A stretch of DNA of 64,000 bases from UMGS1370 sp963557065 (GTDB lineage Bacteria; Bacillota; Clostridia; Lachnospirales; Lachnospiraceae). Made by a program: the position numbers and the translations under genes. Where the stretch lies: contig CAUWCT010000006.1 in the NCBI GenBank assembly GCA_963557065.1, forward strand, positions 6,519-70,518, read 5' to 3'. Position 1 is the first letter of the stretch; every line of letters starts with the position of its first letter. Under the pieces are notes generated by a model, which was not told where the DNA came from, searched no databases, and was given only the letters and a program-made list of their open reading frames with translations. Positions 34,818 to 42,393 of the stretch are shown here, one piece after another.

Positions 34818-34907
34818 TCAGTTTTTTGGGCATACGAACATTCGGCACATATCCCACATGCCGTTCATCATGTCCATATTCATCTCCATGAATAAAAACT
34901 GACGCAT
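34818..34907 (-). CDS. Methionine-rich leader peptide of metNIQ (29 residues)
   Basis: Reads MRQFLFMEMNMDMMNGMW, continuing to a total of 29 residues with Met at positions 1, 7, 9, 11, 13, 14, 17, 20 and 23: nine of 29. An ideal AGGAGG lies eight bases before the ATG and a consensus promoter starts the RNA about 43 bases earlier. The stop codon is 223 bases before metN, with two hairpins between. This is the layout of trp/his-type attenuation: ribosomes stalling at Met codons when charged tRNA-Met is scarce would alter leader folding and let transcription reach metN. Seen: the peptide, ribosome site, promoter and hairpins. Inferred: the mechanism. No S-box, SMK or T-box motif is visible in the leader. 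Confidence 0.75.
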   Translation of the reverse strand: MRQFLFMEMNMDMMNGMWDMCRMFVCPKN

Positions 34908-34956
34908 AATAAAGTCCTCCTGCTGCTTTCCCAGCCTGTCTGACTGAGTTGTAACG

Positions 34957-34985
34957 ATTTTAGTACACACCGGCCGGTTTGTCAA
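34957..34985 (-). promoter_or_regulatory. Promoter of the met leader-metNIQ operon
   Basis: Minus-strand TTGACA (34980-34985), 17 bp, TAAAAT (34957-34962). Confidence 0.8.
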
Positions 34986-35002
34986 GTCCTTTCTCTGACA
35001 TA

Positions 35003-35172
35003 TACATATGATAGTAACAGTTCAGCCATGCATCTTCTTGCCCGCTTGCAGCGGACAAGAAGCGTCTGGCGTCCGCCCTATGAAGATTCAGACAGAAAAA
35101 CTCTTATGAAAACAAGCTTTCGACGCGTTTTTCTGCCTGAATCTTCGCATGGCTGAACTGTTACATATGATA
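35003..35172. mobile_element. MITE-like element with 18-bp inverted ends and flanking direct repeats
   Basis: GTAACAGTTCAGCCATGC (35014-35031) and its exact reverse complement (35147-35164) bound a 150-bp non-coding segment. CATATGATA flanks it on both sides (35005-35013 and 35164-35172; 11 bp if TA is counted), as a target-site duplication would. Inside are two more inverted repeats: GAAGATTCAG...CTGAATCTTC and TTCTTGCCCGCT...AGCGGACAAGAA. A further stray copy of AGCCATGCATCTTA touches the pepV stop at 35174. It lies between pepV and the met promoter. Fragments occur at 9671-9742 and 49340-49438. Confidence 0.75.
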
Positions 35173-35183
35173 AGCCATGCATC

Positions 35184-36608
35184 TTATGCACATAAATCAA
35201 TGATTACCTGGGCAAAAATCTCGGCGCTGGCTACCAGCTCGTCAATCACTGCAAACTCGTCTGCGCCGTGCATCCGGTTTTCCGTCTCCGGCATAGCCGC
35301 GCCAAAGGCAACACCGTTCTTTAAGTGGTGAACGTAAGTACCTCCGCCGATTGCCAGGCATTCGCCTGTTCTTCCGGTGTATTCCTCGTATGCCTTTAAT
35401 AAAGTCTTTACAAAATCAGAATTGCCGTCTACGTGGTGAGGCGGAGTCATGGATTTATTTAACAGGGTCATTCCATTTTCTGCCATCCGCTTCCGCACTG
35501 CTTCCAGAGTATTTTCCTCGGTAGAGCAGATCGGGCAGCGGCTGTCAAAGGTTCCGTCCAGGCTGCCTTCGTCAATCTTCAACATGGAAAATGCCACTGT
35601 CATCTCTCCGGACAAATCGTCTTTCATATCAATGCCCAGGGCTTTGCCATTTACATCGCCATGAGGGAAGAGTTTTACCAGTTTTTTTACATATTCAACC
35701 TGAGGGCAGGCGGCAAGAGGCAGGCGGCTGACCAGGGTTAAAAGGGCTGTCAGGGCATTTTTTCCTGCTTCCGGAGTAGAGGCATGAGCGCCTGCTCCAA
35801 TGGCGGTAATGGTGTAGATTGGATCATCTTCTAAAGAATCCTGGGCAGTCAGCACAAATTCCATGTCAAACTCTTTTTCTGCCTGGGCAATGATCGGACG
35901 GATGTCTTCTAAAGTCTTATCTCCCAGTTCAATGGTAGCGAACGCTTTGCCCGGAACTACGTTTTCTTTGATTCCTGCTTCCAGGGAAACCAGCTTGGGA
36001 AGAGCCGCAGATTCTTCCCACTCTGCGGTAAAGTGGCCTGGAAAACGGCCCTTTTCAATGTTTACCACCGGATAAGACGCATCCGGAGAAAAAGTCATGG
36101 GCGCTTCCGGTTCTACATCATAATAATGGGCAATATCAGCGCTTCCGCACTCTTCATCGGTTCCCAGAATCAGGCGAACGTTTTTCTTTAACGGAATCCC
36201 CAGCTCCTTGACACAGCGCATCGCATACAGGGCTGCTACTGCCGGTCCCTTATCGTCTGCTGTTCCCCTGCCGTAGATCTTTCCGTCTTTTACAAGGGGC
36301 TCAAAGGCTTCCGTTACAGTCCAGCCTTCTCCTGCCGGAACTACGTCTAAGTGGGCCAGAATATCCAGATGGCGCTCTAAAGCGCCGAAATCTACGGTTC
36401 CTACATAGCTGTCGTAATTGGTTGTGGCAAAGCCGTACTTTTCTGCCATGGAAAGCGCTGCTCCCAGAGCTCGAAATGTCCCCTCTCCAAACGGCATTCC
36501 TACTTTGTATGCCATTTTTTCGCTGTTGATACGGCACAGAGTGGCGATGTCTTCCAACATCTCCTGTTTGTGCGCTTCGATATATTCTTTAATCTGCTGC
36601 TTATACAT
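35184..36608 (-). CDS. pepV: Sapep/PepV-family Mn-dependent dipeptidase
   Basis: 474 residues, M20 metallopeptidase. Metal/active-site motifs: ILAHLDVVPAGEGW, GRGTADDKGP, GTDEECGSADIAHY and SPDASYPV, with a lid domain between about 185 and 385. It hydrolyses dipeptides in the cytoplasm. Start 36608 (MYKQQIKEY) was chosen over a TTG at 36632. The ribosome site is weak (GGA), but the gene follows the YqeY gene by 30 bases. The MITE-like element lies just downstream. Confidence 0.9.
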   Translation of the reverse strand: MYKQQIKEYIEAHKQEMLEDIATLCRINSEKMAYKVGMPFGEGTFRALGAALSMAEKYGFATTNYDSYVGTVDFGALERHLDILAHLDVVPAGEGWTVTEAFEPLVKDGKIYGRGTADDKGPAVAALYAMRCVKELGIPLKKNVRLILGTDEECGSADIAHYYDVEPEAPMTFSPDASYPVVNIEKGRFPGHFTAEWEESAALPKLVSLEAGIKENVVPGKAFATIELGDKTLEDIRPIIAQAEKEFDMEFVLTAQDSLEDDPIYTITAIGAGAHASTPEAGKNALTALLTLVSRLPLAACPQVEYVKKLVKLFPHGDVNGKALGIDMKDDLSGEMTVAFSMLKIDEGSLDGTFDSRCPICSTEENTLEAVRKRMAENGMTLLNKSMTPPHHVDGNSDFVKTLLKAYEEYTGRTGECLAIGGGTYVHHLKNGVAFGAAMPETENRMHGADEFAVIDELVASAEIFAQVIIDLCA

Positions 36609-36638
36609 CACTCGTTCCAGTCCTTTCTCCAAATGCGG

Positions 36639-37085
36639 TTATTTCATCATGCCGGCCAGAATCTCTCCAACCACTTTTCCGTCTGCTTTGCCTTTTACTA
36701 ACGGCATCAGCACCTTCATGATCCTGCCCTTATCTTTTGGGCTTGGAGACTCAATTTCCAGTTCCTTTAAGACGCTCTCAATCACTTCCGCAATCTGTTC
36801 CGGTGTTAAGTCTGCCGGTGCAAAATCCTGATACACGGCCAGTCTCTTTGCAGCTTCTTCGCGGATGTCCTCCCGGTCAGCCGGAGCAGTGTCCATGGTC
36901 TCTTTTACCTGCTTGATTTCTTTTTTTACAATGGCGTTTTCTTCATCCTCTGTTAAAGGCGCCCGTTTGTCAATTTCTGCATTTTTCAGTGCGCTTAACA
37001 GCATAGACAGGGAATCTTTGCGCTCTTTGTCCTTGGCCTTCATAGCCTCTACCATAGCTGCTCTTACCACATCAATTTTGCTCAT
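36639..37085 (-). CDS. GatB/YqeY domain protein
   Basis: 148 residues covering the whole YqeY family: an N-terminal helical hairpin (VVRAAMVEAMKAKDKERKDSLSMLLSALKN) and a C-terminal tRNA-binding-like domain (IAEVIESVLKELEIESPSPKDKGRIMKVLMP). It resembles the tail of GatB and may act on tRNA, but a role is not established. It lies 32 bases after prfC. Confidence 0.93.
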   Translation of the reverse strand: MSKIDVVRAAMVEAMKAKDKERKDSLSMLLSALKNAEIDKRAPLTEDEENAIVKKEIKQVKETMDTAPADREDIREEAAKRLAVYQDFAPADLTPEQIAEVIESVLKELEIESPSPKDKGRIMKVLMPLVKGKADGKVVGEILAGMMK

Positions 37086-37117
37086 AATGTTTCCCCTTTC
37101 TTAACTTTCCACAGTCG

Positions 37118-38710
37118 TTAATTTCTTCCAAACTCACTGAGCACCAGGCCTGGATTCCGTTCCTCTACCATGCCTACGCTCCAGCTGTTGACAAACAACA
37201 GCAGCGGATTGCCCTTTAAGTCCCGGATCTTTTTCATATCAGAAGTTCCCTGAATCCGCTCTACATCCACTTCTTCTTTATTCTCAACCCAGCGGATATA
37301 TTCATAAGGCAGACGGTCTAACCGCACTTCTACATTGTACTCATTCTGCAGGCGGTAAGTCAATACTTCAAACTGGAGAACGCCTACTACTCCTACAATG
37401 ATTTCTTCCATACCGGTGTTAAATTCCTGGAAAATCTGGATAGCGCCCTCCTGGGCAATCTGGTTGACGCCCTTTAAGAACTGCTTTCTCTTCATGGTGT
37501 CAATCTGGCGCACCCTTGCAAAATGCTCCGGCGCAAAGGTGGGAATGCCTTCAAACTCAAACTTTTCATTGGACAGGCAAAGGGTGTCCCCAATGGAGAA
37601 AATGCCCGGATCAAAGACTCCGATAATATCTCCCGCATAGGCTTCTTCCACGATCTTCCGGTCCTGGGCCATCATCTGCTGGGGCTGGCTCAAACGGATT
37701 TTTTTGCCGCCCTGAACATGGTTTACTTCCATACCCGCCTCAAATTTTCCGGAAACGATCCGCATAAACGCAATCCTGTCTCTGTGGGCCTTGTTCATAT
37801 TGGCCTGGATCTTAAATACAAATGCTGAAAAATCTTCTTCAAAAGGATTAATTTCCTTTGTAATCGCTTTTCTTGGCAGCGGGGAAGTTGTCATCTCCAA
37901 AAAGTGCTGTAAAAAGGTTTCCACACCAAAGTTGGTCAGTGCGGAACCGAAAAATACCGGCGACAGTTGTCCTGCACGCACCCGCTCCATATCAAACTCA
38001 TCGCTGGCTCCGTCCAACAGTTCAATCTCGTCTGACAGCTGCTGATGGTAATCTGGTCCGATCAGCGCATCTACGTCAGTTCCGTCTGCATCAAACTCGT
38101 TTGACTCCACTTCCTTCTGGCCGCCCATTGCTGCTGTGAAAGTAGTAATCTTTTTGGTATTCCGGTCGTAAACGCCTTTAAAGTTCTTGCCGCATCCAAT
38201 GGGCCAGTTAATAGGACAGGTACGGATGCCTAATACTTCCTCAATCTCATCCATCAGTTCAAAAGGATCTCTGGCCTCTCTGTCCATCTTGTTGATAAAG
38301 GTAAAAATCGGAATATGACGCATCACACACACTTTAAACAGCTTAATGGTCTGGGCCTCCACACCTTTTGAACCGTCAATGACCATGACAGCAGAATCCG
38401 CTGCCATCAGGGTACGGTACGTGTCCTCCGAGAAGTCCTGGTGTCCAGGCGTGTCCAGAATATTAATGCAGAATCCGTCGTAGTTAAACTGCATAACCGA
38501 TGAGGTAACGGAAATACCTCTCTCTTTCTCAATCTCCATCCAGTCGGAGACTGCGTATTTGGCTGCCTTTCTTCCCTTAACCGTTCCGGCCAGATTGATA
38601 GCTCCGCCATAAAGCAGGAACTTTTCCGTCAATGTAGTTTTACCGGCATCCGGATGAGAGATAATGGCAAAGGTTCTTCGTTTTTTAATTTCTTCCGCAA
38701 TATTCGCCAA
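37118..38710 (-). CDS. prfC: Peptide chain release factor 3
   Basis: 530 residues: GTPase domain with P-loop SHPDAGKTT, switch sequence ERGISVTSSV, DTPGHQDF and NKMD, then RF3-specific domains II and III. It removes RF1/RF2 from ribosomes after peptide release. The TTG at 38710 is preferred because GGAGG sits eight bases before it; the upstream TTG at 38725 overlaps that same ribosome site. A leader hairpin built from two GGACGTCC palindromes precedes it. Confidence 0.95.
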   Translation of the reverse strand: MANIAEEIKKRRTFAIISHPDAGKTTLTEKFLLYGGAINLAGTVKGRKAAKYAVSDWMEIEKERGISVTSSVMQFNYDGFCINILDTPGHQDFSEDTYRTLMAADSAVMVIDGSKGVEAQTIKLFKVCVMRHIPIFTFINKMDREARDPFELMDEIEEVLGIRTCPINWPIGCGKNFKGVYDRNTKKITTFTAAMGGQKEVESNEFDADGTDVDALIGPDYHQQLSDEIELLDGASDEFDMERVRAGQLSPVFFGSALTNFGVETFLQHFLEMTTSPLPRKAITKEINPFEEDFSAFVFKIQANMNKAHRDRIAFMRIVSGKFEAGMEVNHVQGGKKIRLSQPQQMMAQDRKIVEEAYAGDIIGVFDPGIFSIGDTLCLSNEKFEFEGIPTFAPEHFARVRQIDTMKRKQFLKGVNQIAQEGAIQIFQEFNTGMEEIIVGVVGVLQFEVLTYRLQNEYNVEVRLDRLPYEYIRWVENKEEVDVERIQGTSDMKKIRDLKGNPLLLFVNSWSVGMVEERNPGLVLSEFGRN

Positions 38711-38746
38711 GGGTTTTTCCTCCAAAATTTTTCTTATCTAAAAGAT

Positions 38747-38775
38747 GGACGTCCAAAGCAAACACCCGGACGTCC
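38747..38775 (-). other. Twin GGACGTCC palindromes in the prfC leader
   Basis: The 8-bp palindrome GGACGTCC occurs at 38747-38754 and 38768-38775, separated by 13 bases. The two copies can pair as one 8-bp hairpin in the mRNA or act as two protein sites. Located between the promoter and the ribosome site. Confidence 0.5.
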
Positions 38776-38800
38776 CGCAACCTTTCTATAATACCGCTTT

Positions 38801-38829
38801 ATTGTAATATTGTTGGTTTATAAAGTCAA
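38801..38829 (-). promoter_or_regulatory. Promoter of prfC
   Basis: Minus-strand TTGACT (38824-38829), 17 bp, TACAAT (38801-38806), right after the coaBC stop codon. Confidence 0.65.
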
Positions 38830-38833
38830 TACT

Positions 38834-40030
38834 CTATAAAAAATTCCTGGAGATCTCTGTCAGAAGCCGGTCTGCCACCTCTTCTTTGCTCATCTTTTCC
38901 AATTCCAGTTCCTTGTCTTTTGTCAGAATGGTTACTACATTGGTGTCTGTGCCAAATCCGGCTCCGTCTACTTTTAAGTTATTGGCCACTATCAGATCCA
39001 GATTCTTTTTCTTTAATTTTTCCCTGGAATGCTCCAGCATATGCTCTGTTTCCATAGAAAATCCGCACAGCACCTGTCCCTCTTTTTTATGACTTCCCAG
39101 ATACCCTAAAATATCGTCTGTCCGTTCCAGGTTAAGGGTCAGGCTGCCGTCTTTTTTCTTGACCTTTTCTGTGCTGACAGTGGCCGGACGGTAATCCGCT
39201 ACTGCCGCCGCTTTAATAATCCAGTCCTGGTCATTTGCCCGTCTGGTTACTTCCTCAAACATTTCCCTGGCTGTGGTAATCTCCACAACTTCTGCAAATC
39301 TTGGGCGTTTTAAGGATGTCGGGCCGGTTACCAGGGTTACTTGTGCCCCACGGTAAGCCGCTGTCCTTGCAATGGCATATCCCATTTTCCCCGTAGAGTG
39401 ATTGGTCAGATAACGCACTGGATCCACGGATTCCTGCGTCGGTCCTGCGGTAACTAAAATCTTCTTTCCGGCCAGGTCTTTGGGATAGCCGACTGCTTTT
39501 ACCAGATAGTCAAACAGCTCCTCTGGTTCCGGCATCTTTCCGGCTCCTGTATCCCCGCAGGCAAGGCGGCCTACCTGAGGCTTTAAGACTTCCATGCCGT
39601 ACTGCTCGCAAACCTTTAAATTGTCCTGGGTAATGGGATTTTCGTACATATTGGTATTCATGGCCGGAGCAATGATTTTCGGGCATCTGCAGGCAAGGAC
39701 GGTGGTTGTCAGCATATCGTCTGCAATACCGTGGGCCAGCTTTGCAATCACATTGGCAGAAGCCGGCGCAATGAGGCACACATCGGCTGCTTTCGCTAAC
39801 GATACGTGTTCCACGCTGAACTCAAAATTCCGGTCAAAGGTATCCACCAGACATTTGTGGCCGGTCAGAGTCTCAAAGGTAATGGGATTAATAAAATTTG
39901 TGGCGTTCTCTGTCATGAGGACATGGACGCTTGCCTTTGCTTTTCCCAACATACTGGCCAGACCTGCAATTTTATATGCGGCAATGCTTCCGGTCACTCC
40001 TAAAAGCACCGTTTTTCCCTCTAAATTCAT
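38834..40030 (-). CDS. coaBC: Phosphopantothenoylcysteine decarboxylase / phosphopantothenate-cysteine ligase
   Basis: 398 residues. CoaC half at about 1-180: GSIAAYKIAGL, the APASANVIAKLAHGIADD flavin site and APAMNTNMYENP. CoaB half at about 187-398: VTAGPTQESVDPVRYLTNHSTGKMG for cysteine/CTP use and VANNLKVDG. It performs two successive steps of coenzyme A synthesis. It diverges from coaX, which makes the preceding pathway intermediate, with 99 bases between them. Confidence 0.96.
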   Translation of the reverse strand: MNLEGKTVLLGVTGSIAAYKIAGLASMLGKAKASVHVLMTENATNFINPITFETLTGHKCLVDTFDRNFEFSVEHVSLAKAADVCLIAPASANVIAKLAHGIADDMLTTTVLACRCPKIIAPAMNTNMYENPITQDNLKVCEQYGMEVLKPQVGRLACGDTGAGKMPEPEELFDYLVKAVGYPKDLAGKKILVTAGPTQESVDPVRYLTNHSTGKMGYAIARTAAYRGAQVTLVTGPTSLKRPRFAEVVEITTAREMFEEVTRRANDQDWIIKAAAVADYRPATVSTEKVKKKDGSLTLNLERTDDILGYLGSHKKEGQVLCGFSMETEHMLEHSREKLKKKNLDLIVANNLKVDGAGFGTDTNVVTILTKDKELELEKMSKEEVADRLLTEISRNFL

Positions 40031-40053
40031 GGCAATTTCCTCCTTCAGTCCGC

Positions 40054-40117
40054 TTTACAGCCGACTTTTCCTATGCTACAATTGCTTCCATCATAACATA
40101 ATTCCAATATGATGGAA
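40054..40117 (+). promoter_or_regulatory. coaX promoter with 10-bp inverted repeat
   Basis: TTTACA (40054-40059), 17 bp, TACAAT (40077-40082). TTCCATCATA (40086-40095) and TATGATGGAA (40108-40117) form a perfect 10-bp inverted repeat covering the start point and reaching into the GGAAAGGAG ribosome site. It could be an operator shared with the divergent coaBC or a translation-blocking hairpin. Confidence 0.65.
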
Positions 40118-40129
40118 AGGAGTTTCCAT

Positions 40130-40930
40130 ATGATTTTAACAATCGACATGGGCAATACCAATATCGTCATCGGCGGTATTGATGAAAAACAGACCTACTT
40201 TGAAGAGCGGATTACCACTATCCACTCCCGTACCAGTACCGAATACGCGCTTTTAATCAAAGATATTTTAGATCTTCATGACATTGACAAAAGCCAGATT
40301 GAAGGAAGCATCGTCTCTTCCGTTGTGCCGCCTTTAAACGCCCCCATCCAGTCTGCCTTAAAGAAAATTTTAGGAAAACGTCCCCTGATGGTAGGTTCCG
40401 GCATGAAAACCGGACTGAATATTATTATGGATAATCCCAAGACTGTGGGAAGCGATCAGATTGTAGACGCGGTTGCCGCGCTGAAAGAATATCCCTGCCC
40501 CATTATTGTCATTGACATGGGCACCGCTACTACCATGTCCGTCATCGACAAAAACGGCAATTACATTGGAGGAGTGATCCTCCCTGGCCTGAAAGTTTCC
40601 CTGGATTCTTTAAGCAGCAATGCCGCCCAGCTTCCCTTTATCAGCCTGGAAATTCCTGGAAAAGTCATTGGCAAAAACACCATCGATTGTATGCGCAGCG
40701 GTATTTTATATGGAAATGCCGCCCAGATGGACGGCATCATTGACCGTATGGAAGAAGAACTGGGAGAAACCGCTTCTGTCGTTGCCACCGGCGGCCTGTC
40801 CCGCTTCGTCACCCCTTTATGCCGGCATAAAATCCACTATGACCAGGCCCTTCTGTTAAAGGGACTTCTGGCTCTGTACCGGAAAAATACAGCTCATCTT
40901 CCAGTAATAGACCGGAACCAGAGGGATTAA
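40130..40930 (+). CDS. coaX: Type III pantothenate kinase
   Basis: 266 residues of the ASKHA fold: DMGNTNIVIGG (phosphate 1), a central dimer region with GSDQIVDAVAA, VIDMGTATTMSVI (phosphate 2) and YIGGVILPGL. It phosphorylates pantothenate, the first step of coenzyme A synthesis, and usually needs a monovalent cation. Start 40130 follows AAAGGAG. The last 25 codons overlap the convergent MATE gene, and the C-terminus is about a dozen residues longer than the fold needs. Confidence 0.95.
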   Translation: MILTIDMGNTNIVIGGIDEKQTYFEERITTIHSRTSTEYALLIKDILDLHDIDKSQIEGSIVSSVVPPLNAPIQSALKKILGKRPLMVGSGMKTGLNIIMDNPKTVGSDQIVDAVAALKEYPCPIIVIDMGTATTMSVIDKNGNYIGGVILPGLKVSLDSLSSNAAQLPFISLEIPGKVIGKNTIDCMRSGILYGNAAQMDGIIDRMEEELGETASVVATGGLSRFVTPLCRHKIHYDQALLLKGLLALYRKNTAHLPVIDRNQRD

Positions 40931-42205
40931 GGCCATCACCCAGGCAGCCGGGTCAGAAAAGCAGATTCCCGCATACCCAAAGGGTTCTGCCAGAATCAGA
41001 ATGGCTCCGATTCGGGCGGCCAGTTCAAATACGCCGCCCAGCATGGGAACCAGACCGTCTCCCAACCCCTGTAAGGCATTCCGGTACAAAAAGATCAAAC
41101 TTAAAGGCGGATAGAACCAGGCGGAAATCTTTAAATATTCCACTCCGTACCCGATCATCTGTCCGCTTTCTCCTGAAGCAAATATCTTCATCATATAAGG
41201 GCCAAACAGATACACTGCCGCTCCGGTTATCATGCTGCATACCAGACAGATGACCAATCCCGCTGATACCCCTTTCTTTACCCGGTCAAATCTTCCAGCT
41301 CCCATATTCTGCCCTGTATAAGTAGCTATGGCAACTCCCAGAGACGGGAATGGCTGAGTAGCAATATTTCCAATCTTTCCCGCCGCAGCAAATCCTGCTA
41401 TGTACACCGGCCCCAGTCCGTTCAGCGCTGCCTGCACAATCATGGTTCCGATAGCGGTAATGGAAAACTGCAGTCCCATGGGAATGCCTACACCCAGCAG
41501 TTTTTTAGCGCTGCGGCTGTCTCCTCTCATATCCTGTCTGGAAATTTTTAAAATCTCATATTTTTTAGCAATGTGGCGTACACACAAAAGAGCGGATACC
41601 GCCTGGGCAATCAGCGTTGCATAAGCAGCCCCTGCCACTCCCGTATTGCAGTATAAAATAAACACAATATCTAAGATAATGTTTAAAACAGAGGCAATGA
41701 CTAAAAATAAAAGAGGCGTTTTGCTGTCTCCTAAAGCCCGCAGCATCCCGGCCAGCATATTGTACGCAAATGTCACCAAAATTCCTGCAAACAATACCCC
41801 CAGATACGCCCTGGTCTCTCCAAAAATCTCATCCGGCGTATTCATTAATCTCAAAATCGGATTTAATCCCAGCATCAGCACCGCAGTCATCACAATCCCA
41901 ATAACGGCACACAGCCATACGGATACTCCCTCGTAATGGCGCAGTCCTTTCTTGTCTCCCGCTCCAAACTGCTGGGACAAAATCACAGAAAATCCGCTGG
42001 TAAGTCCGGTAACCAGTCCCCATACCAAAAATACCACGCTTCCTGTTGAACCTACGGCAGCCAGGGCATTGACGCCCAGAAACTGACCTACAATTACAGA
42101 ATCCACCACATTGTAAAACTGCTGAAAAACATTGCCGGCCAGAACCGGGAGCATAAAGGAAATAATCAGTCTGGCCGGACTTCCTTTACTCATATCATTT
42201 GTCAT
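40856..42205 (-). CDS. MATE-family multidrug/cation exporter
   Basis: 449 residues with about 12 membrane helices in two bundles. The N-terminus GSPARLIISFMLPVLAGNVFQQFYNVVDSVIVGQFLG is typical of the DinF/clostridial MATE branch. It exports drugs or metabolites using Na+ or H+. Start 42205 has GGGAGG; the frame to 42277 crosses the -35 box. A symmetrical ACGAAACTTTCGT site lies in its promoter. The 3' end overlaps coaX tail to tail by 75 bp. Confidence 0.92.
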   Translation of the reverse strand: MTNDMSKGSPARLIISFMLPVLAGNVFQQFYNVVDSVIVGQFLGVNALAAVGSTGSVVFLVWGLVTGLTSGFSVILSQQFGAGDKKGLRHYEGVSVWLCAVIGIVMTAVLMLGLNPILRLMNTPDEIFGETRAYLGVLFAGILVTFAYNMLAGMLRALGDSKTPLLFLVIASVLNIILDIVFILYCNTGVAGAAYATLIAQAVSALLCVRHIAKKYEILKISRQDMRGDSRSAKKLLGVGIPMGLQFSITAIGTMIVQAALNGLGPVYIAGFAAAGKIGNIATQPFPSLGVAIATYTGQNMGAGRFDRVKKGVSAGLVICLVCSMITGAAVYLFGPYMMKIFASGESGQMIGYGVEYLKISAWFYPPLSLIFLYRNALQGLGDGLVPMLGGVFELAARIGAILILAEPFGYAGICFSDPAAWVMALIPLVPVYYWKMSCIFPVQSQKSL

Positions 42206-42248
42206 GACAGTTTCCTCCCTCTCATTCTCTTTTTTCTTCGAGTGTAAA

Positions 42249-42277
42249 AGTATACGCCTAAACGAAACTTTCGTCAA
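42249..42277 (-). promoter_or_regulatory. MATE promoter with palindromic site
   Basis: Minus-strand TTGACG (42272-42277), 17 bp, TATACT (42249-42254). The 13-bp perfect inverted repeat ACGAAACTTTCGT (42262-42274) fills the spacer next to the -35, as an operator would. Confidence 0.65.
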
Positions 42278-42303
42278 CAGGAAATTTTTCCAGATAAAAA
42301 ACC

Positions 42304-42333
42304 GTATAATTCTTCCAAAATCCGTCCATCATT
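42304..42333 (+). promoter_or_regulatory. Possible sigma-G-type promoter of sigG
   Basis: GTATA (42304-42308) and CATCATT (42327-42333) are 18 bp apart, a loose match to forespore promoters (GHATR and CATxxTA). Weak evidence. Confidence 0.25.
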
Positions 42334-42393
42334 TTCATATAGCACAGCCAAATCCAGCCGGCTGCGTAAATAACCAATGCGGAGGGAAGAATT

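Noticed and set aside
34595..34980. S-box (SAM riboswitch) or T-box in the metN leader
   Set aside because: None of the conserved core sequences of either class could be found; the Met-rich ORF explains the leader better.
42355..42364. Palindrome CAGCCGGCTG upstream of sigG
   Set aside because: A single short GC palindrome in the leader with no paired site or known match; not enough to call an operator.
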